Assembly (NCBI GenBank): GCA_016707285.1
Contig: JADJIA010000001.1
Span: 744,001-808,000 of the forward strand
DNA from: Ignavibacteriales bacterium
GTDB lineage: Bacteria; Bacteroidota; Ignavibacteria; Ignavibacteriales; Ignavibacteriaceae
Reading direction: 5' to 3'
DNA length: 64,000 nucleotides
The translations under genes and the position numbers were made by a program. The stretch's first letter is position 1. Each line of letters opens with the position of its first letter. Below are positions 38,848 to 51,347 of the stretch, piece after piece. Under the pieces are notes generated by a model that saw only the letters and a list, made by a program, of their open reading frames with translations, made no database searches and was not told where the DNA came from.

Positions 38848-39593
38848 TGTGGTACCTTTTGTTGATGATTTGTGATTTGTTGTTTGTTAAAAATTATTGT
38901 TTCTGATTCTTTAACTTCGAGGTTTCAGGTTGTGTTCCCGATGTTTAACTAAATAACGGCGCCATGTGATTCAGTTAACATAACCCTAAAAGCAGGGAAC
39001 AAATTCATTTTTCGGTTAAAAAAAATTATTTCAACGACATACACCCAAAAATTACATTATTTTATTATTATATCCAAAACTAATTTTAAGTTTGGGTGGA
39101 CTTGGTCTTCTACTCTTTTAAAAAATGTGGTAATAAATATGTTTGGATGATTTATACACGCCAACAACAACACGCATTTCTGAAAACTTCCGAAAATAAA
39201 AATGGATGACCAACTTTATGAGGTATCTCCCGCTGTTGAAGAAAAAGTGCATTGTTTTTTACCCTTTTTTATTCAGATATTTTAATAAAGTTTCAGTGAA
39301 CTTTGAATTTTAACTTTCATTCAATAGCTTTGAATTTCTTTGGGAGTAAACTATATCATGGGCCGATTGTTCCACATTTTTGTATATCATCAATACATTA
39401 ATACTTCGGAAGTATTTTTATATCCAATCAGGAAAAAATCCTCAATTTTATTTTGGGTCTCTTTCCTGTCATCACTTCATGTTCCAAATAACAAAAATTT
39501 GGGATCCCCAATCTTTTTGTGCCTTTATGTAACTCTTCTTGATAAAAATCTATTTTTTGATCCATCAACACAAACTTCCTGTGAGGAAATTCT
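38848..39593. other. Intergenic region, 746 bp
   Basis: AT-rich DNA between divergent genes. The right half can be read as an open frame (39340-39606), but its composition is unlike a protein. No RNA gene, repeat or convincing promoter was identified. Confidence 0.5.
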
Positions 39594-41141
39594 ATGTTCG
39601 ATTTAAAACATTTTATGCTTCGATTTGGCTTTTTGCTTCTTTTGGTTATTATGTGTTCAGCAGAAGTAACCGCCCAATACTTTGATACACTGATTTTCAG
39701 AACTTCCGGTCTGTACTGGAAGGAATCAGTTATCTATGGGGGACAAAATGGTGATGGGTGTGATGATTTTATGATCACCATGATGGACACAACTGCACCC
39801 GGATCGGAAGGCAAAGCATGGTTTTATTACGGTGGTAATCCCGTGCCTGACACACCTGTATTTTATTTTCGTACAATCAATCCTCTTAACATCACAGCCT
39901 GTGACTTAAACAGGGATGGTTACAGGGATGTGATCAGCAGGAATGGAACCAATCTAACCTACCCGATCAGTTTTTTAGTGTATCTTGGAGGTCCAAACCT
40001 GGATACCGTTCCTGATTATGAGATTTTACATCCTGAAAATTCCAAACCTTATCTTTACGGGAGGATTGGCCGATCGATTTTGACGGTGATGGATGGGAAG
40101 AATGGGTAACATTCTCAACTACGGGAAGTTCTTTTTATAATTTCCTTCCCGGCCTTCAACCGTTTGAGTACCATGTATTGATACCTGATTCGGCTTATTC
40201 AAATTATCAATTCCGGTACAATTATTTATCGTTCGCTGATGTTGATGGTGATGGTAAAACAGACTTTTCTCCTTTCCTTCAAAGAACCAATCCGTCGAAT
40301 GACCTCCGCCGCTTTTACTTTGGGAACAATGATTTTCTATTTACTGATTACTACCAATTCTCATCAGATACCACATTCCAACCACAAAATATCTTTATGG
40401 TAAATGATATGAATGGAAATGGAAATGGAGAATTAATAGTTTTCAGAGGAACGGCAGGTGGAGATATGCCATATGCGTTGTCATTTGGATCAAACCCCGA
40501 ATATTACACCTGAGGTAAAGATCAGTGCCGGCGGCCTTTCAGGAGGAGGAGTCTCCCCCGGGGACATAAATGGAGATGGTTATGGCGACCTGTTAAAATA
40601 CTTACCTTATGACAGTTATGCATTATACCTTGGAGGCAGTACAATAACAGGACTTATAGCAAAACTTTATGTTTCCAATGTTTTTTTGAGGGATATAAAT
40701 TTTGCCGGGAGGGTTGGAGATATTAACGGAGATGGGATAGATGATATTTGTGTAGGCGAAAATGCAGCTACAAATCACCAGTCTATTCCTGCAGGTGCTC
40801 TCTACATCTATAAAGGAACCAGAACCCCTGCTTCGGTGGAGGATGAAGTTGTGGAGGGAACAGGCGAAAAAAACATTGAGGTCGCAATTTCACCAAATCC
40901 CACAAATGGAAAGGTGAACATTCATGTCACAATCCCTGATTCAGGTATGCTGAGTGCAGAGATATTTGATATTCTAGGACAGAGGATATATAACAATTCA
41001 ACACAAGAAGAGAAAGGTTCCCACACAAAAGAGTTAAATATTCAAAACTATGCCGTAACAAGCGGTATATATATTTTCCACTTCACCCTTAAAACAGGTG
41101 AAAAGACTTTAACTAAAAGCGTTAAAAGTTCAATTAATTAA
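39594..41141 (+). CDS. FG-GAP/VCBS-repeat secreted protein with T9SS sorting domain (two frameshifts)
   Basis: About 515 residues. It has a signal peptide ending EVTAQ and GTGAGGAAA ahead of the ATG. Repeated calcium-loop motifs of the integrin-like FG-GAP type follow: GGQNGDGCDDFM, DLNRDGYRDV, DVDGDGKTDF, DINGDGYGDL and DINGDGIDDI. A type A sorting domain ends the protein (VAISPNPTNGKVNIHV to KTLTKSVKS). The frame shifts near 40072, where the next frame reads DFDGDGWEEWVTF, and near 40510 (EYYTPEVKISAGG). The repeats form a surface-exposed propeller for calcium and ligand binding. This is the first gene of the heavily frameshifted zone. Confidence 0.82.
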
Positions 41142-41182
41142 ATAGACGAACAAAACAACAACTATAAAAAAGAGAATCAACT

Positions 41183-43945
41183 ATGAAAAGTTACTTTTTT
41201 TATTTGTACTCATCAACAGGTATTCATTTTTCACAAATGAAACCAGGTATAGATTATTTACCACAAATTGCTTTTTGACTTTGTGGTCAATTATCTCAGT
41301 AATCCAAACTGGACTGTTAACCCGGAAGACATAAAGAAAAGTCATGACGACCAAAATTGGTATTTTGATAAACTCAAGGAACTTGGATTAACGAATCTTG
41401 TTTCAGATGCCCAATATCATCGTAATACTTTGCAACACCCACTTGATAGTTTTTACATCAATGATATGGGCTTCGCATGGAAACATGATTTAAGTTTAAA
41501 TCCACCGAGATATTTTTTACCTGCAAGAAGCATAAACTCACTCGGACATCAAGAGTTAAAATATGTCCTTGAACTGGGGGGTGATAGTCGGGTTTCAACA
41601 ATCAGTTTAGATGATAATTTTGGGTTTGGGGTGACTGTTTCTCAAGCCAGCACCACAAGCAAATGGGTGTTAGAACCGGGAGTTGGACAACCAATCGGGA
41701 TCAACAGTACAGGAATAAATGGATTTGACACTTTGTTTGGCAACTATTCTCGAATGGCACTCACCCAGCACCACACTACGGGTGGTGCAATAATGTGGGC
41801 GAAACTTCCAGGTGCGCAATTCCCGCTTAAAGATTCATTAAAAAATCAGGATTCTGTTTCGACGGGGTCAGGCACCATCAAATTTGGTTAATCTTTTTAC
41901 AATTAATGCGACAAGTATTCAAAGAATACCACCCAGTCCCGGGTATAATATTGAAGGGAGGAGAGATCACCGTAAACTTGAAATAGAACCTGAAACAATT
42001 CCTCCTTCGTTTGTTCAGGAGGTAACCGCTAATGATCTGACCAACGATCACTTAACAAATTATGCCTGGTTTGAGTCAAATCCTATATTAATTGCAGGAG
42101 ATAAGGAGTTTGAATTTAATATAATTTGGAGTGGGAATGCAGATCTGTTTATTGACAAAATAATGGTTTACAACACTGCATACGGGGAGTTGTATGTTGA
42201 TTTTACAGTACCTGCGGCAAACGGCAAGAGTCAACTACTCACCACATATCCCCCGGCATCAATAGATTCATTTTTCCAGAGTTTCTATTTTGATGAACCC
42301 TTCCAACTTTCTGCACAGTATAGAGGGGAGATCCAAAAATTTATTAAGGATCATTATCAATCAGCAAATCAAAATTTTGAGGTTAACAGTGCGGTTGGCG
42401 GGGCTCCAAAACACTTGCTCGATTTTGACAAGAAATATGCTAATTATGATGAAGAAGAAGGTACCTATAAAAAATACCTTTGTATAATATGTATCCTATT
42501 GTTAGCAATACAACCACTTTAACAGCCTCTTTTACAGCCCAGATTTGATCTGTTTATAAATTACAATAATGTTGATGATGAATTAGGTACTCATCACGAT
42601 CCGGCCAAATACAAATATGTCGGGATATTGCCTGCCATTTTAGCTGCAAAAGAGGCTAATATCCCTTTATTTTCCACCATTTGTGTTGCTGCCGAACAAT
42701 ATGTAAAGAATACCGGGTGCTCTTTCATTGGTCGATGGAGACCATCGTAGAAGAGCCCCAACCCCTGATGAAATCAAAGCCATGGGAAATATTTCAATTG
42801 CCTATGGAGCAAAGGGATTCATGTATTACATGGTTCCTACCAGGGCTGATCAACCCCGCGAGGGTAAGAAGGTATTCAGTCAGTTCGGATTGTTTGAAGA
42901 GGCAGATAAGGCATTTGACCCTTCAGAACCTGATACATGGGTTCAGGATCCCCTCTGAATTCAGAATTGAACTCGTTGGTGATGTGACAGTTCAAACAGA
43001 TGGCTACAATTCTGATTGTTCCGGGATATGGTCAAATCCAAATATGCTAATTGGTGGTTCATCATCACCAAAACAAATGGAAAGTGGCGGAGACCCTGAC
43101 AGCCTTAAGAGTCTGATAAGGATGTAGAAGGATGATAGCACATGGACAACTTCGTGATGCTCTTGTTGTTCTTACTGATATCATAAACGGAACTGCTGAT
43201 GTCAGATACAAAAATCTGCTGTCAGTTTAATTCCTCAATGTTATGAGTATGTAAATATGAGTGAATTAAAGTAATCTGCTTTCAATAAGAAATGTAGGTG
43301 GTCTCTTTAAGTTTACCACAAGGCTCTTAATGAATATTGACACTGAAAACATGGATACCTATAAACAGGAAATCCTGAATGCAGGCAATAACAAGGCGTA
43401 TGGTGCCGGTGACAACAGTGAAGAAGTAATGATGATCTACAACAATCTCCTTGAAGAGAAATACAAATCATCCGGAACAATTGATACAATCGGAAAAGTT
43501 ACCCCTATGCTTACTTACTTGAACAGTAATTTCCCAACATCTGAATATACAAAATCAGCAAACCTGTTGTTCAGTGAAGTATCTAATAGTCCTTCCTCGG
43601 GAAATGGCCCAATGAACAAACCACAGGTAAGTGGAACAGAATCCGTGAAATGGACTATTGCCTTTACTAACAACTATCCGAATCCATTTAACCCGGAAAC
43701 GGTAATAAAATTCTCTCTTAAAGAGAAAAGTAATGTAACCCTGACTGTTTTTTAACATCGCAGGTCAAAAAGTTGCAAGTTGGTCACAGGTGAAATGGAA
43801 AAAGGAATATATGAGAATCCCGATGCATCGGGACAACGGAACGAAGTTCTCTTCAGGAGTTTACATTTTCCGTTTGAGTGCTCAATCGCTCGAACATACG
43901 AGCACAAGTTACACCAAAACAATGAAAGCTTTGTTACTCAAGTAA
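41183..43945 (+). CDS. Large T9SS-secreted protein, possibly glycoside-hydrolase-like (many frameshifts)
   Basis: A locus of about 2.8 kb encoding some 900 residues, in pieces at 41268-41891, 41884-42522, 42540-42760, 42728-42958, 43330-43755 and 43760-43945. NYPNPFNPETVIKFSL and, after a further shift, SGVYIFRLSAQS form a T9SS sorting domain at the end. The central piece FINYNNVDDELGTHH, followed by RAPTPDEIKAMGNISIAYGAKGFMYY, recalls TIM-barrel glycoside hydrolases of secreted Ignavibacteria proteins, but I cannot assign a family. The start at 41183 is a guess based on a hydrophobic, signal-like beginning. At least six indels are needed to restore it. Confidence 0.6.
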
Positions 43946-43983
43946 GGGAGTCAGTTGATTATGTAATCTAAAATAATTTATTT

Positions 43984-44010
43984 AGGCTGTCTCGAAAGGG
44001 TAGCCTTTTA
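43984..44010. terminator. Possible terminator, degraded copy
   Basis: AGGCT (43984) and AGCCT (ending 44006) flank an imperfect stem followed by TTTT. It resembles the AGGCTGTC-type terminators elsewhere in the window, with changes. It sits between convergent genes. Confidence 0.4.
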
Positions 44011-44102
44011 ACTCAGGTATTACCCAGCTTTCTTGAAATTCTCTCATGGGACGCTTTGACATGCGCTTATTCCGCGATATCAATCAAACCATCCCCTACT
44101 CG

Positions 44103-44508
44103 TTATAAACAAGTTCTTCTGCGTATGACGGATTGTTTCACAAAGGGGGTCACCCAATATTTTGCAACAAGTGCAATTTTATCTTTATCTTTTGATCTGA
44201 TTGCAATTTGAGTAGCTTCCTTAAAATATTCCAGTCCTGTAAGTTCGGCTGATTTTCCTGAATTTTCTCTTCAAGAAAGAGGATGAAAGAAGCGCTGAGA
44301 AGTGTTTCCACATTCTTTCTTTTTCTGCCTTCCTCAATAAGCTGTAGTTACTTTCGACAAGCACTGTTTTCACTATCAAAAAAAAGTTTAAAGTCGGTTT
44401 TAAAAGGTGATTTAGTCCTGCCATGTTAGACTTTGAAGTTACTTCCTGCGCATTCACAGCAAACGACAATGAAAAGCCCAGCAGGAGTATCATTCCAAAT
44501 TTTCGCAT
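44103..44508 (-). pseudogene. Broken paralogue of the 38-kb secreted protein
   Basis: The start at 44508 has AGGATAA ahead of it and a signal peptide ending FAVNAQ. Reading across frames then gives GRKRKNVETLLSASFILFLEE and EYFKEATQIAIRSKDKDKIALVAKYW. These line up with ALVSAAMILFMEEGL and LLDEATTKAKNQNNAEALLACSDVW of the protein at 38098-38847. At least two indels separate the frames. The C-terminal beta domain of the paralogue was not found, so the copy is either short or truncated. Product about 135 residues if restored. Confidence 0.6.
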
Positions 44509-44597
44509 TATTTATCCTTTATGTTGTTTACACAAAGGTTATACCCGGAAATGACCACCAGGTTCCGAAAATATTAACTCTTTCGATGCAGCCAAAT

Positions 44598-47500
44598 CTA
44601 CCACCTCTTATGATGGTTCCAACACTTTCTTGTAATGCTTTGGGATGTTCTTAATACGCTGACTGAGTCAAGAATTATTATTTGTTCCTGGGCCCGACTG
44701 GGCACTACATTTAATTTCCTGTCAACCTCAACTTCAGCCTCGGTCGATCTGTTTATCCCAATTGATCCAAGCCGTTCCAACTGAAAGTGATTTGAAACAG
44801 ATGTTGAGTAGATAATTACTCTGTTTTCACCCCTGAAACCTCTCAACCGTGTCAACCGGTACACCGGTAATCCTGATTTCTTCAAGTTTTTGTTTTATTG
44901 TGGCTATCTGCGCTCTCGGGGGTGATAATTCCAAGATTTAATGACCCGTTTTTTTTCGGATAATCCGTTAATCTTTATTTTCTCTACAATCTGCGCCACA
45001 ATATTAGCTTCAATCTCATTGTTTTACCCGTCTTGGAGAGAGGTGTTTCAATAAAATGAGCCGGTTCGATATTAATAACTCCGAAATCTTCGATTCATCC
45101 CGGGGTTGGATAGATGTCATCAAGGTTTTGCTTCACCGAAAATGCACACCGAAGACCATCATGATAATAATGGTTGATCATCTGCACGATCTTTTCATCC
45201 ATTCTGAATTTTTCGATCAAAGTGCCATAAGCGTTTGTCCAGCCGTTTTGTCCGCGGTATTAAACATACGCTCAAAAAGCGAGATTTTCATATCAGTGAT
45301 GCCGATTTCATTAACACAGGATCGCTAATTAATGTATTAACATCACTCTGTACAGTAACTGCCGGCAGTTGATTTGGTCACCAATCAGAATAAAACGATT
45401 AAAATTCACTACTATCCCAGCAAGTTGTGGTTCGAGCAACTGACTCGTTTCATCCACAATTAGTGTATCAAATCTAAAAATGATTTAAGGTCGTTGCTGT
45501 ACTTCACAAACGATGCAACGGTTGAGGTGACTACCTGATACTCTTGACATATTCACCAAAAGACTCCAAGATCATGAGTTTTAACCATTGTTTTGAGTGA
45601 ATTGTCATCCTCCTCACTTGAACTGTTAAAGAGGTATTTTATCCCTGACACTGTTAAGTTTATTACAAACTTCTTAATGGCTTTATTTGTAAATGCAAGG
45701 ATTGTAACTGTCTCATCGGGACTTCTTTTAAGAATCTTTTCAACAATTGTTAAAAGAGCAAAACTGGTTTTTCCTGTTCCGGGAGGACCTTGAAGGAGAA
45801 AATAATCTTTGGCTGCGAGTGCCTTTAAAACATTCTCTTCCTGACTTGGGTGAAGCCCCGGAAGTCTATCTGTTGAAAGTGGTTCAGACCTTGGTGCAGT
45901 TAACCCGAGGAGAAGTTCTTTGTTTCTACTGAATGCATCCAAAATCCAAACATCATTTTTACATTGCTTAAAAAATTCCGCCATCTTTGAAGTCGGGCTC
46001 AATCGCAAAATATTTTGATGTATTAAAGACTGTTCGATCCACCTGTTTGTTAAAAGTTTAACTGCCACTATTTCATTTGTGAGTTCCGCAATCGAACCCT
46101 TCAATATTTCACGATTAAGCGGATCAAGTTCTTCAGTGTAGGGATATAAAATTATGAGATCTTTTTCTCTGAATTTTGCAACCACTTTTTTGGTTCTTCG
46201 GAAGAAATATAAATCTCTTTGTTCATCATAGTTATCAAACTCAAGCCCTCTGATCAAACTAAACTGAGATTCTTCTTTTATAAGTGGCTGCTGCTCCAAA
46301 GTGAAGCAAAACTTGAGTCACCACCTTCGTTATCATTAGCTGAAATCTTACTGTCGAACAGTTCATTTATCAAAAAAGAGACCGATGCCCTGTAATATTT
46401 TTTGTTCAGTGGTGATGATGCCTCAAAAACAACGTTCCGAATCGAGCGATTTTTTTAATATAAATTCAGGAAAACCGTTGCACTAAATTGAAGTAATCTG
46501 CAAAAACCTGTCATCATTTTGTTTAAGAAGATAGAGCATCAGAAAATTTCAGTTCCGACCCGTCAGGAATCATCGACTTGGTGGCTCATCACGGGCACAT
46601 TTCTTACAGGATTGTTTTGGCCAGGAATAAAAAGATTGAACTGTCTCCCCTTCTGTCATTACCAAAATTTGACTGCATCAAAGATTGTAAGCAGTAACTT
46701 GCATCTCTTCCTGTTTCCAAACGCCAAAATTTGGGACTTTACCCGATTTTAATTCAAGTACATTTTCCCTTTTGGGTCGGTGACGGATGATTGAAGAATA
46801 TCAAGTCGCCCGGTGATTCCAAACATCGAATAAAAAGTGGGTTCGGTGGTCACTGTATATTCGCCGTTGTTTCCTTTTAGAATGGGCAATGAAGCCTTTA
46901 TCGGGGAAGGTGAACAGTTTTGATTTCCTCTTTAATTTGCCCAAGATATTTTTTAATCGAATAAGTGGTAATCAGATTTTCGGTAATAAATTCGTCAAAT
47001 GCGGCTTCAAAGTTAATCATTCTCAAACAGATATTTGTCAGGAAGTTGTTTCTAGTGTCCCCCCAAACATCTTCCAGTTACCCTCACCGGAAGTAATTTC
47101 TCGATTACATAATAGACGGGATATCTTTCATTCCTTTGGAAAAGGGAGCCAACATCTTTCGCTTCGAGTAAAATCGGGCTCCAACACTACAAGTGTTTTG
47201 TATAATCAAGAAAAATGTTGTGGATTTTCCGGGTCTTGAAGAATATTAAAAGTTAACCCGAATACTCGGGAATAAACTGTCCCCAGTCATACAGTGTTTC
47301 AATTGACGGCTGCCCTTCAACGGGTTGACGAACCGACTTATAGATCCGTACAGTAAAATTTCAAGTTCCTCTGCATAACAGATAAGATCGATGTAGTTTA
47401 AGCGTTCTCCGGACTTTGCACGCCATATTGCTTTTTTATGGTTGCTGATATAAACTCAACAATTTCTTTATTTTGAAGTATTTTGTGTCCTGAGAGGAGG

Positions 47501-47875
47501 TAGTTCCTCCTTCATAAATCAGTTTGATTTCTGTCGGGACGGGGCATGCTGTTAAAGGTAGAAACAATGGTCGAGAATGCTTTTGATACAGGAATCGACT
47601 TCATCATTTGTTGCGTCAAGTGGAAATGTATGAGAAGCTTTATTCCCAAGCCTGATGAACCCGAAAAACTCATCTTCAAATCTTTTGCATCAGATTTTTT
47701 ATCAAAAGAAAACGCCATCGGGATGATTCCTGAAATTCGAACTCCGTTTCCGGCGATCAATTTTTCAACATCTCTTCGGCAGTTATCCTAACAATCTTAA
47801 TTTTTCATCATTTCCCGACTCGCTCAGAGTGAATTGTTAAGATTCTCTCAAAAATATAACCGCAAGTTCTTCCAT
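44598..47875 (-). CDS. Dna2-like PD-(D/E)XK nuclease-SF1 helicase (many frameshifts)
   Basis: Roughly 1,090 residues. The N-terminal third, read across frames, gives MFGITGRLDILQSS and then LELKSGKVPNFGVWKQEEMQ, the D...ExK core of the Cas4/Dna2-type PD-(D/E)XK nuclease. The helicase begins in the best-preserved piece (46299-45553), with LHPSQEENVLKALAAKDYFL, Walker A LLQGPPGTGKTS and TILAFTNKA. Lower frames give a DEx motif followed by LIGDQNQLPAV-like residues (45370-45440), LIEKFRMD (45190-45230) and the end VDRKLNVVPSRAQEQIIIL (44650-44700), as in Upf1/Dna2 helicases. It would process DNA flaps or ends. The start at 47875 (MEELAVIFLRES) is tentative. At least eight indels interrupt it. 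Confidence 0.72.
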
Positions 47876-47935
47876 GTAATTTTGAATTATAGCTCGAGAT
47901 TACATCAAGCCCTGAAGGCATGGGAAGATAAAACA

Positions 47936-49381
47936 TCACTTTTGAATTGCTCCATCTTTTCTAATCTGACGGTTAACCCGTTTTTTAATTATGACGCTGT
48001 GCTCAATATGTATGTCATCTTCAATTATTGAACCAAAAACATAACTTGTTCCTTTTATCAGAACATTTTTGCCGATGATAAGTGGATGTTCATCGCTACC
48101 GGTCATGTTAACACTTGATTCGATGGTTGAATTTTCACCTATTGTGATGTTCCCTTTGATAATGTCACCCCACAATATGGAGACTCCGTCACCTATTGTA
48201 AAGGTCTGATGTGGGAAGGTTGAAAGATAAGCGTTCTCGAAACTTTTACATTCTTCCCAAAAATGACATTACCCGACACATAAACATTTCTTTTGATCTG
48301 AACACCATAATTAAGTTTTACACCTTTACCGATGTGCACTCCTCTTTCGATCGAGATATCGAGAGGAATACCTAAATGATCAAGTTCTATTATCTCTTTT
48401 ACGACACTTTCGTCTATAAAAAAGTCATCCGGATCCTGAATTTCAATGATGTTTTTTAACTTGTCGTACACAATCTTTTTGTAAAGCTGTTTCATATCTT
48501 TCAAAACAGATTTGTCGTTAAATCCCATAACAACATATTCATTTTTGGGACTGACTGCATCTACCGAGTAACCGGACCTGTTGAACAACGCAATAAGATC
48601 GGTAATGTAAATTTCATTTTGTGCGTTGTTACTGGAAATGTTATTTACCTGTTCTGTTAATTTTTCAAAATCAAAGGCATAAACACCGGAGTTGTACTCT
48701 CTATTTTCAAGCAGTTCTGCTCTACTGTAACTGTATTTTCTTCCGTTATATTCTGTTACATAAGGGATGTCAACTTTAATTGCAAGGATGTCTTTATGTT
48801 CAATAATCTCAATAACTTTATGTTCATCTTTGCCGGAAGGCTTTCCTCAATATCGTGACTCTTTACTCTGACAATTCTTCCATATTGATTAAACTCAATA
48901 TTCCTTCGTAGATCCCGGTTAAAACCATCATATCACAACCGGAATTTTTAAATGCATCTCTAAACATCGTTACAGTTTCGTTGTCAATAAGCCCCATGTC
49001 ACCCGGGAAATATATACAATCCCCGTAAACTTTGAGGATCAATTTTTTCGAGTCCCACCTGAACGGCATGCCCCGTCCCTTTTTGAAATTCCTGATAGGC
49101 ATAACCAACGTTTTCCCTTTTCCCAAAAACATCAAGAACATCAAGAGCTTTAATTCCCACAACAATTATTGTGTTCATCGAAGAGAATTCGTTGTTACAT
49201 GCGTTATAAACCCGTTCCACGGTCGGGATTCCCCAATTGTATGAAGCATTTTGAACGCTGTGATTTTATTCTTTGCCATGGCCTGCTGCCGGGATTATAG
49301 CTGCTTCATTTTTGTGTAATCAAGTTCGGAACTTAGTTCCTCAACATTTTTGTAAACTTCTTCTGAATAATTCATTTCCAT
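47936..49381 (-). CDS. GlmU-like nucleotidyltransferase/hexapeptide protein (many frameshifts)
   Basis: About 480 residues. The start at 49381 follows GGAGATGTT. Around 49300 one frame reads AAIIPAAGHGK, the nucleotide-binding loop of sugar-1-phosphate nucleotidyltransferases. Next comes TVERVYNACNNEFSSMNTIIVVG and FQKGTGHAVQVGL (the GTG/AV uridylyl-site pattern of GlmU). The C-terminal part is a left-handed beta-helix of hexapeptide repeats (LGIPLDISIERGVHIGKGVKLNYG, GNITIGENSTIESSVNM). This is the layout of GlmU, which makes UDP-GlcNAc. The N-terminal extension and the absence of a recognised acetyl-transfer site leave open a relative with another sugar. At least five indels split it. Confidence 0.7.
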
Positions 49382-49408
49382 AACATCTCCACAATTAGAT
49401 TATTAAAA

Positions 49409-49750
49409 TTATTTGCTCTCTTCGATCCATTTTTTCCAGATTTCAGGTTGATAGCCCACAGTGCATTTCCTGCCGTTTCTTACCACAGGCGTTTTTAGCA
49501 ACAACGAATCATCGAGCAATTTGTCAAATTTATCAAACACCATAAATTGAAGGTTGAGTTTTTATATCTGTCGCCCTGTTCATCAAAAATTTCATCGATA
49601 TTAGAGCAGCCATAATATTCTCCAATTCTCCTTTTGCCAGCCCCTTTTCACTTAAATCTCTGAAATGGAACTGAATTCTTCTTTCCTTAAAAAATCTCTC
49701 GGCTTTCTGCGTTTCTTTACATTTTTTGTGCCGATCACAATCAAATTCAT
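49409..49750 (-). CDS. ArsC/Spx-family (arsenate reductase-like) protein (frameshifted)
   Basis: A protein of about 113 residues recoverable across frames. MNLIVIGTKK, then CKETQKAERFFKERRIQFHFRD (the active-site Cys region; the A run after GGCACA needs one more A), LSEKGLAKGELENIMAALIS, LLLKTPVVRNGRKCTVGYQPE and a terminal KKWIEES. These are the standard elements of the ArsC/YffB/Spx thioredoxin-like fold. CKET has no second Cys of a CxxC, so it is not classic Spx. Its cellular role is open. At least four indels interrupt it. Confidence 0.7.
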
Positions 49751-49781
49751 AATTAATCCGTATAAATCTTTGAGTTATCAG

Positions 49782-51103
49782 TCATATTTTTCTTCCCTTC
49801 CAAAGGGCGATTAATCTCTCTTTAATCGTTTTTCGCTGCCATTTTCGGAGGGAAGGTAATACTGTTTCCTTTCAGATTTGGAGGAAGGTAATCTTCCTGC
49901 ACAAATGCCCCGGGAAACTGTGGGGACATTTGTAGTTGGTTCCATACCCGATATTTTCATGTAACCGGTGGGAGCATTTCGGAGGTGGAGTGGCACCGCA
50001 TAAAGTGGTTCATTCTCAACATCCGACAAAGCTTTTTCAATTGCCTGATATGCAGAATTACTTTTGGGCGATGTTGCAAGATATGTGGCACACTGGGACA
50101 AAATAATTCTCGCTTCGGGCATTCCAATTTTATCAACAGCAGAAAAAGTGGCTTCAGCGAGAAGTAATGCATTTGGTGAGGCATTGCCAATATCCTCAGA
50201 TGCCAAAAGAATCATCCTGCGGGCAATAAACTTTGGATCCTCGCCTCCGGCAAGCATTCTCGCCATCCAATAAACAGCAGCATCGGGATCGCTCCCCCTG
50301 ATACTTTTGATAAAAGCCGAGATGATATTAAAATGTTCTTCTCCCGTTTTATCATAAATGATATTTTTCTTCTGGATGATGTTTTCGATCTTTTCCTTGT
50401 CGATTTAAAGATCATCTTCCGGTGAACTGTTCACAACGGCTTCAACTATGTTTAGAGCTGAACGGGCATCACCGGCGGAAACCAGGTATAAATAGTCAAA
50501 TGCAGTTTTGGGGATATCAACTTTCCACTGCGAGAGAACGGGATCGTCTTTCAGAGCAGATGAGATGATTGAAGTAATATCATTTTCAGTGAGTTCGTTG
50601 AGTTTAAATATTCTCATTCTTGATCTTAAAGCAGGATTACCTTCAAAAGAGGGGTTTTCAGTTGTGGCACCAATAAGTGTGATTATCCCCTGCTCCACTG
50701 AACCCAGCAATGCATCCTGCTGCCCTTTGTTGAACCTCTGGATTTCATCGATAAAAGAATGGTTCTTAAAGCCTGTCTCCTTCGCTTCCGGCAGCTTTTG
50801 AGATAATCTCACGAACACTCTCTTACCCCGAGGAAACTGCATTTATCTGATGAAAAATAGAACCTGATGAATTTGCAATTATTCTTGCAATTGTGGTTTT
50901 TCCTGTTCCCCGAGGCCCCCACATCAAAAGAGGAGATAAAACCCGAGTCAATCATATTCCGGAGCGGTTTCCCCTTCCCAAGAAGATGTTCCTGTCCCTT
51001 GAATTCATCAATGGTTTTTGGTCTGCATCTTTCAGCGAGTGGTGACAATATTCCTGAATCGATCACTTTTTCAACTTTTATAACTTTTTCATTCCTTTTT
51101 CAT
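49782..51103 (-). CDS. rarA: Replication-associated recombination protein RarA/MgsA (frameshifted)
   Basis: About 440 residues when joined. The N terminus reads PLAERCRPKTIDEFKGQEHLL, then a Walker A region with GTGKTT-type residues. FIDEIQRFNKGQQDALLGSVE is the Walker B/sensor region, ITLIGATTENPSFEGNPALRSR sensor 1, and VSAGDARSALNIVEAVV sensor 2. The C-terminal RarA domain gives IRGSDPDAAVYW-like residues, ARMLAGGEDPKFIARRMILLASEDIG and ALWKGRK at the end. RarA is a clamp-loader-like AAA+ ATPase acting at stalled replication forks. Frames change near 51090, 50830, 50410, 50260 and at least twice after 49960. The start at 51103 assumes one A too many in an AAAAA run. Confidence 0.9.
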
Positions 51104-51127
51104 ACCGTGTTTTCCCTTGCCACCTGC

Positions 51128-51347
51128 TCAATTTTGCATCATACTGTTTTGAAGTGAATCGATCTGTTCCCTTAATCTTTGGTTCTGGTTCCTCATTGTG
51201 TCAAGTTCCCAGCCTCAGATCATTAATTTCACCGTTCAACTCGCTTTGTTTCATATAGCCATTGCTGTTAAATATGATAAAACTGCCAAAACAACCAATG
51301 CAACAGATGCCAGATAGATAGCAGTTTTTTCTTTTGGGAGCTGTCAT
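51128..51347 (-). CDS. Small membrane-anchored coiled-coil protein (frameshifted)
   Basis: About 73-75 residues. After a short basic start (MTAPKRK), one frame gives a transmembrane helix (IYLASVALVVLAVLSYL). Two other frames give KQSELNGEINDLRLG and DTMRNQNQRLREQIDSLQNS, a coiled coil. The form recalls FtsB/DivIC-like cell-division proteins, but no specific family was identified. The ATG overlaps the likely ddl stop (TAATG). With a different single-base correction the segment would instead be a C-terminal extension of ddl. Confidence 0.5.

Noticed and set aside
39340..39606. Open frame of 88 residues with a possible ribosome site (GGGAG)
   Set aside because: The translated composition is unlike a protein (many Phe, Ile, Leu and Ser with no pattern), it overlaps the start of the FG-GAP gene, and the DNA is AT-rich spacer.
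45056..45328. Plus-strand open frames within 44.6-49.3 kb
   Set aside because: They are antisense to pieces of the helicase and GlmU-like genes, and their translations show no family motif.
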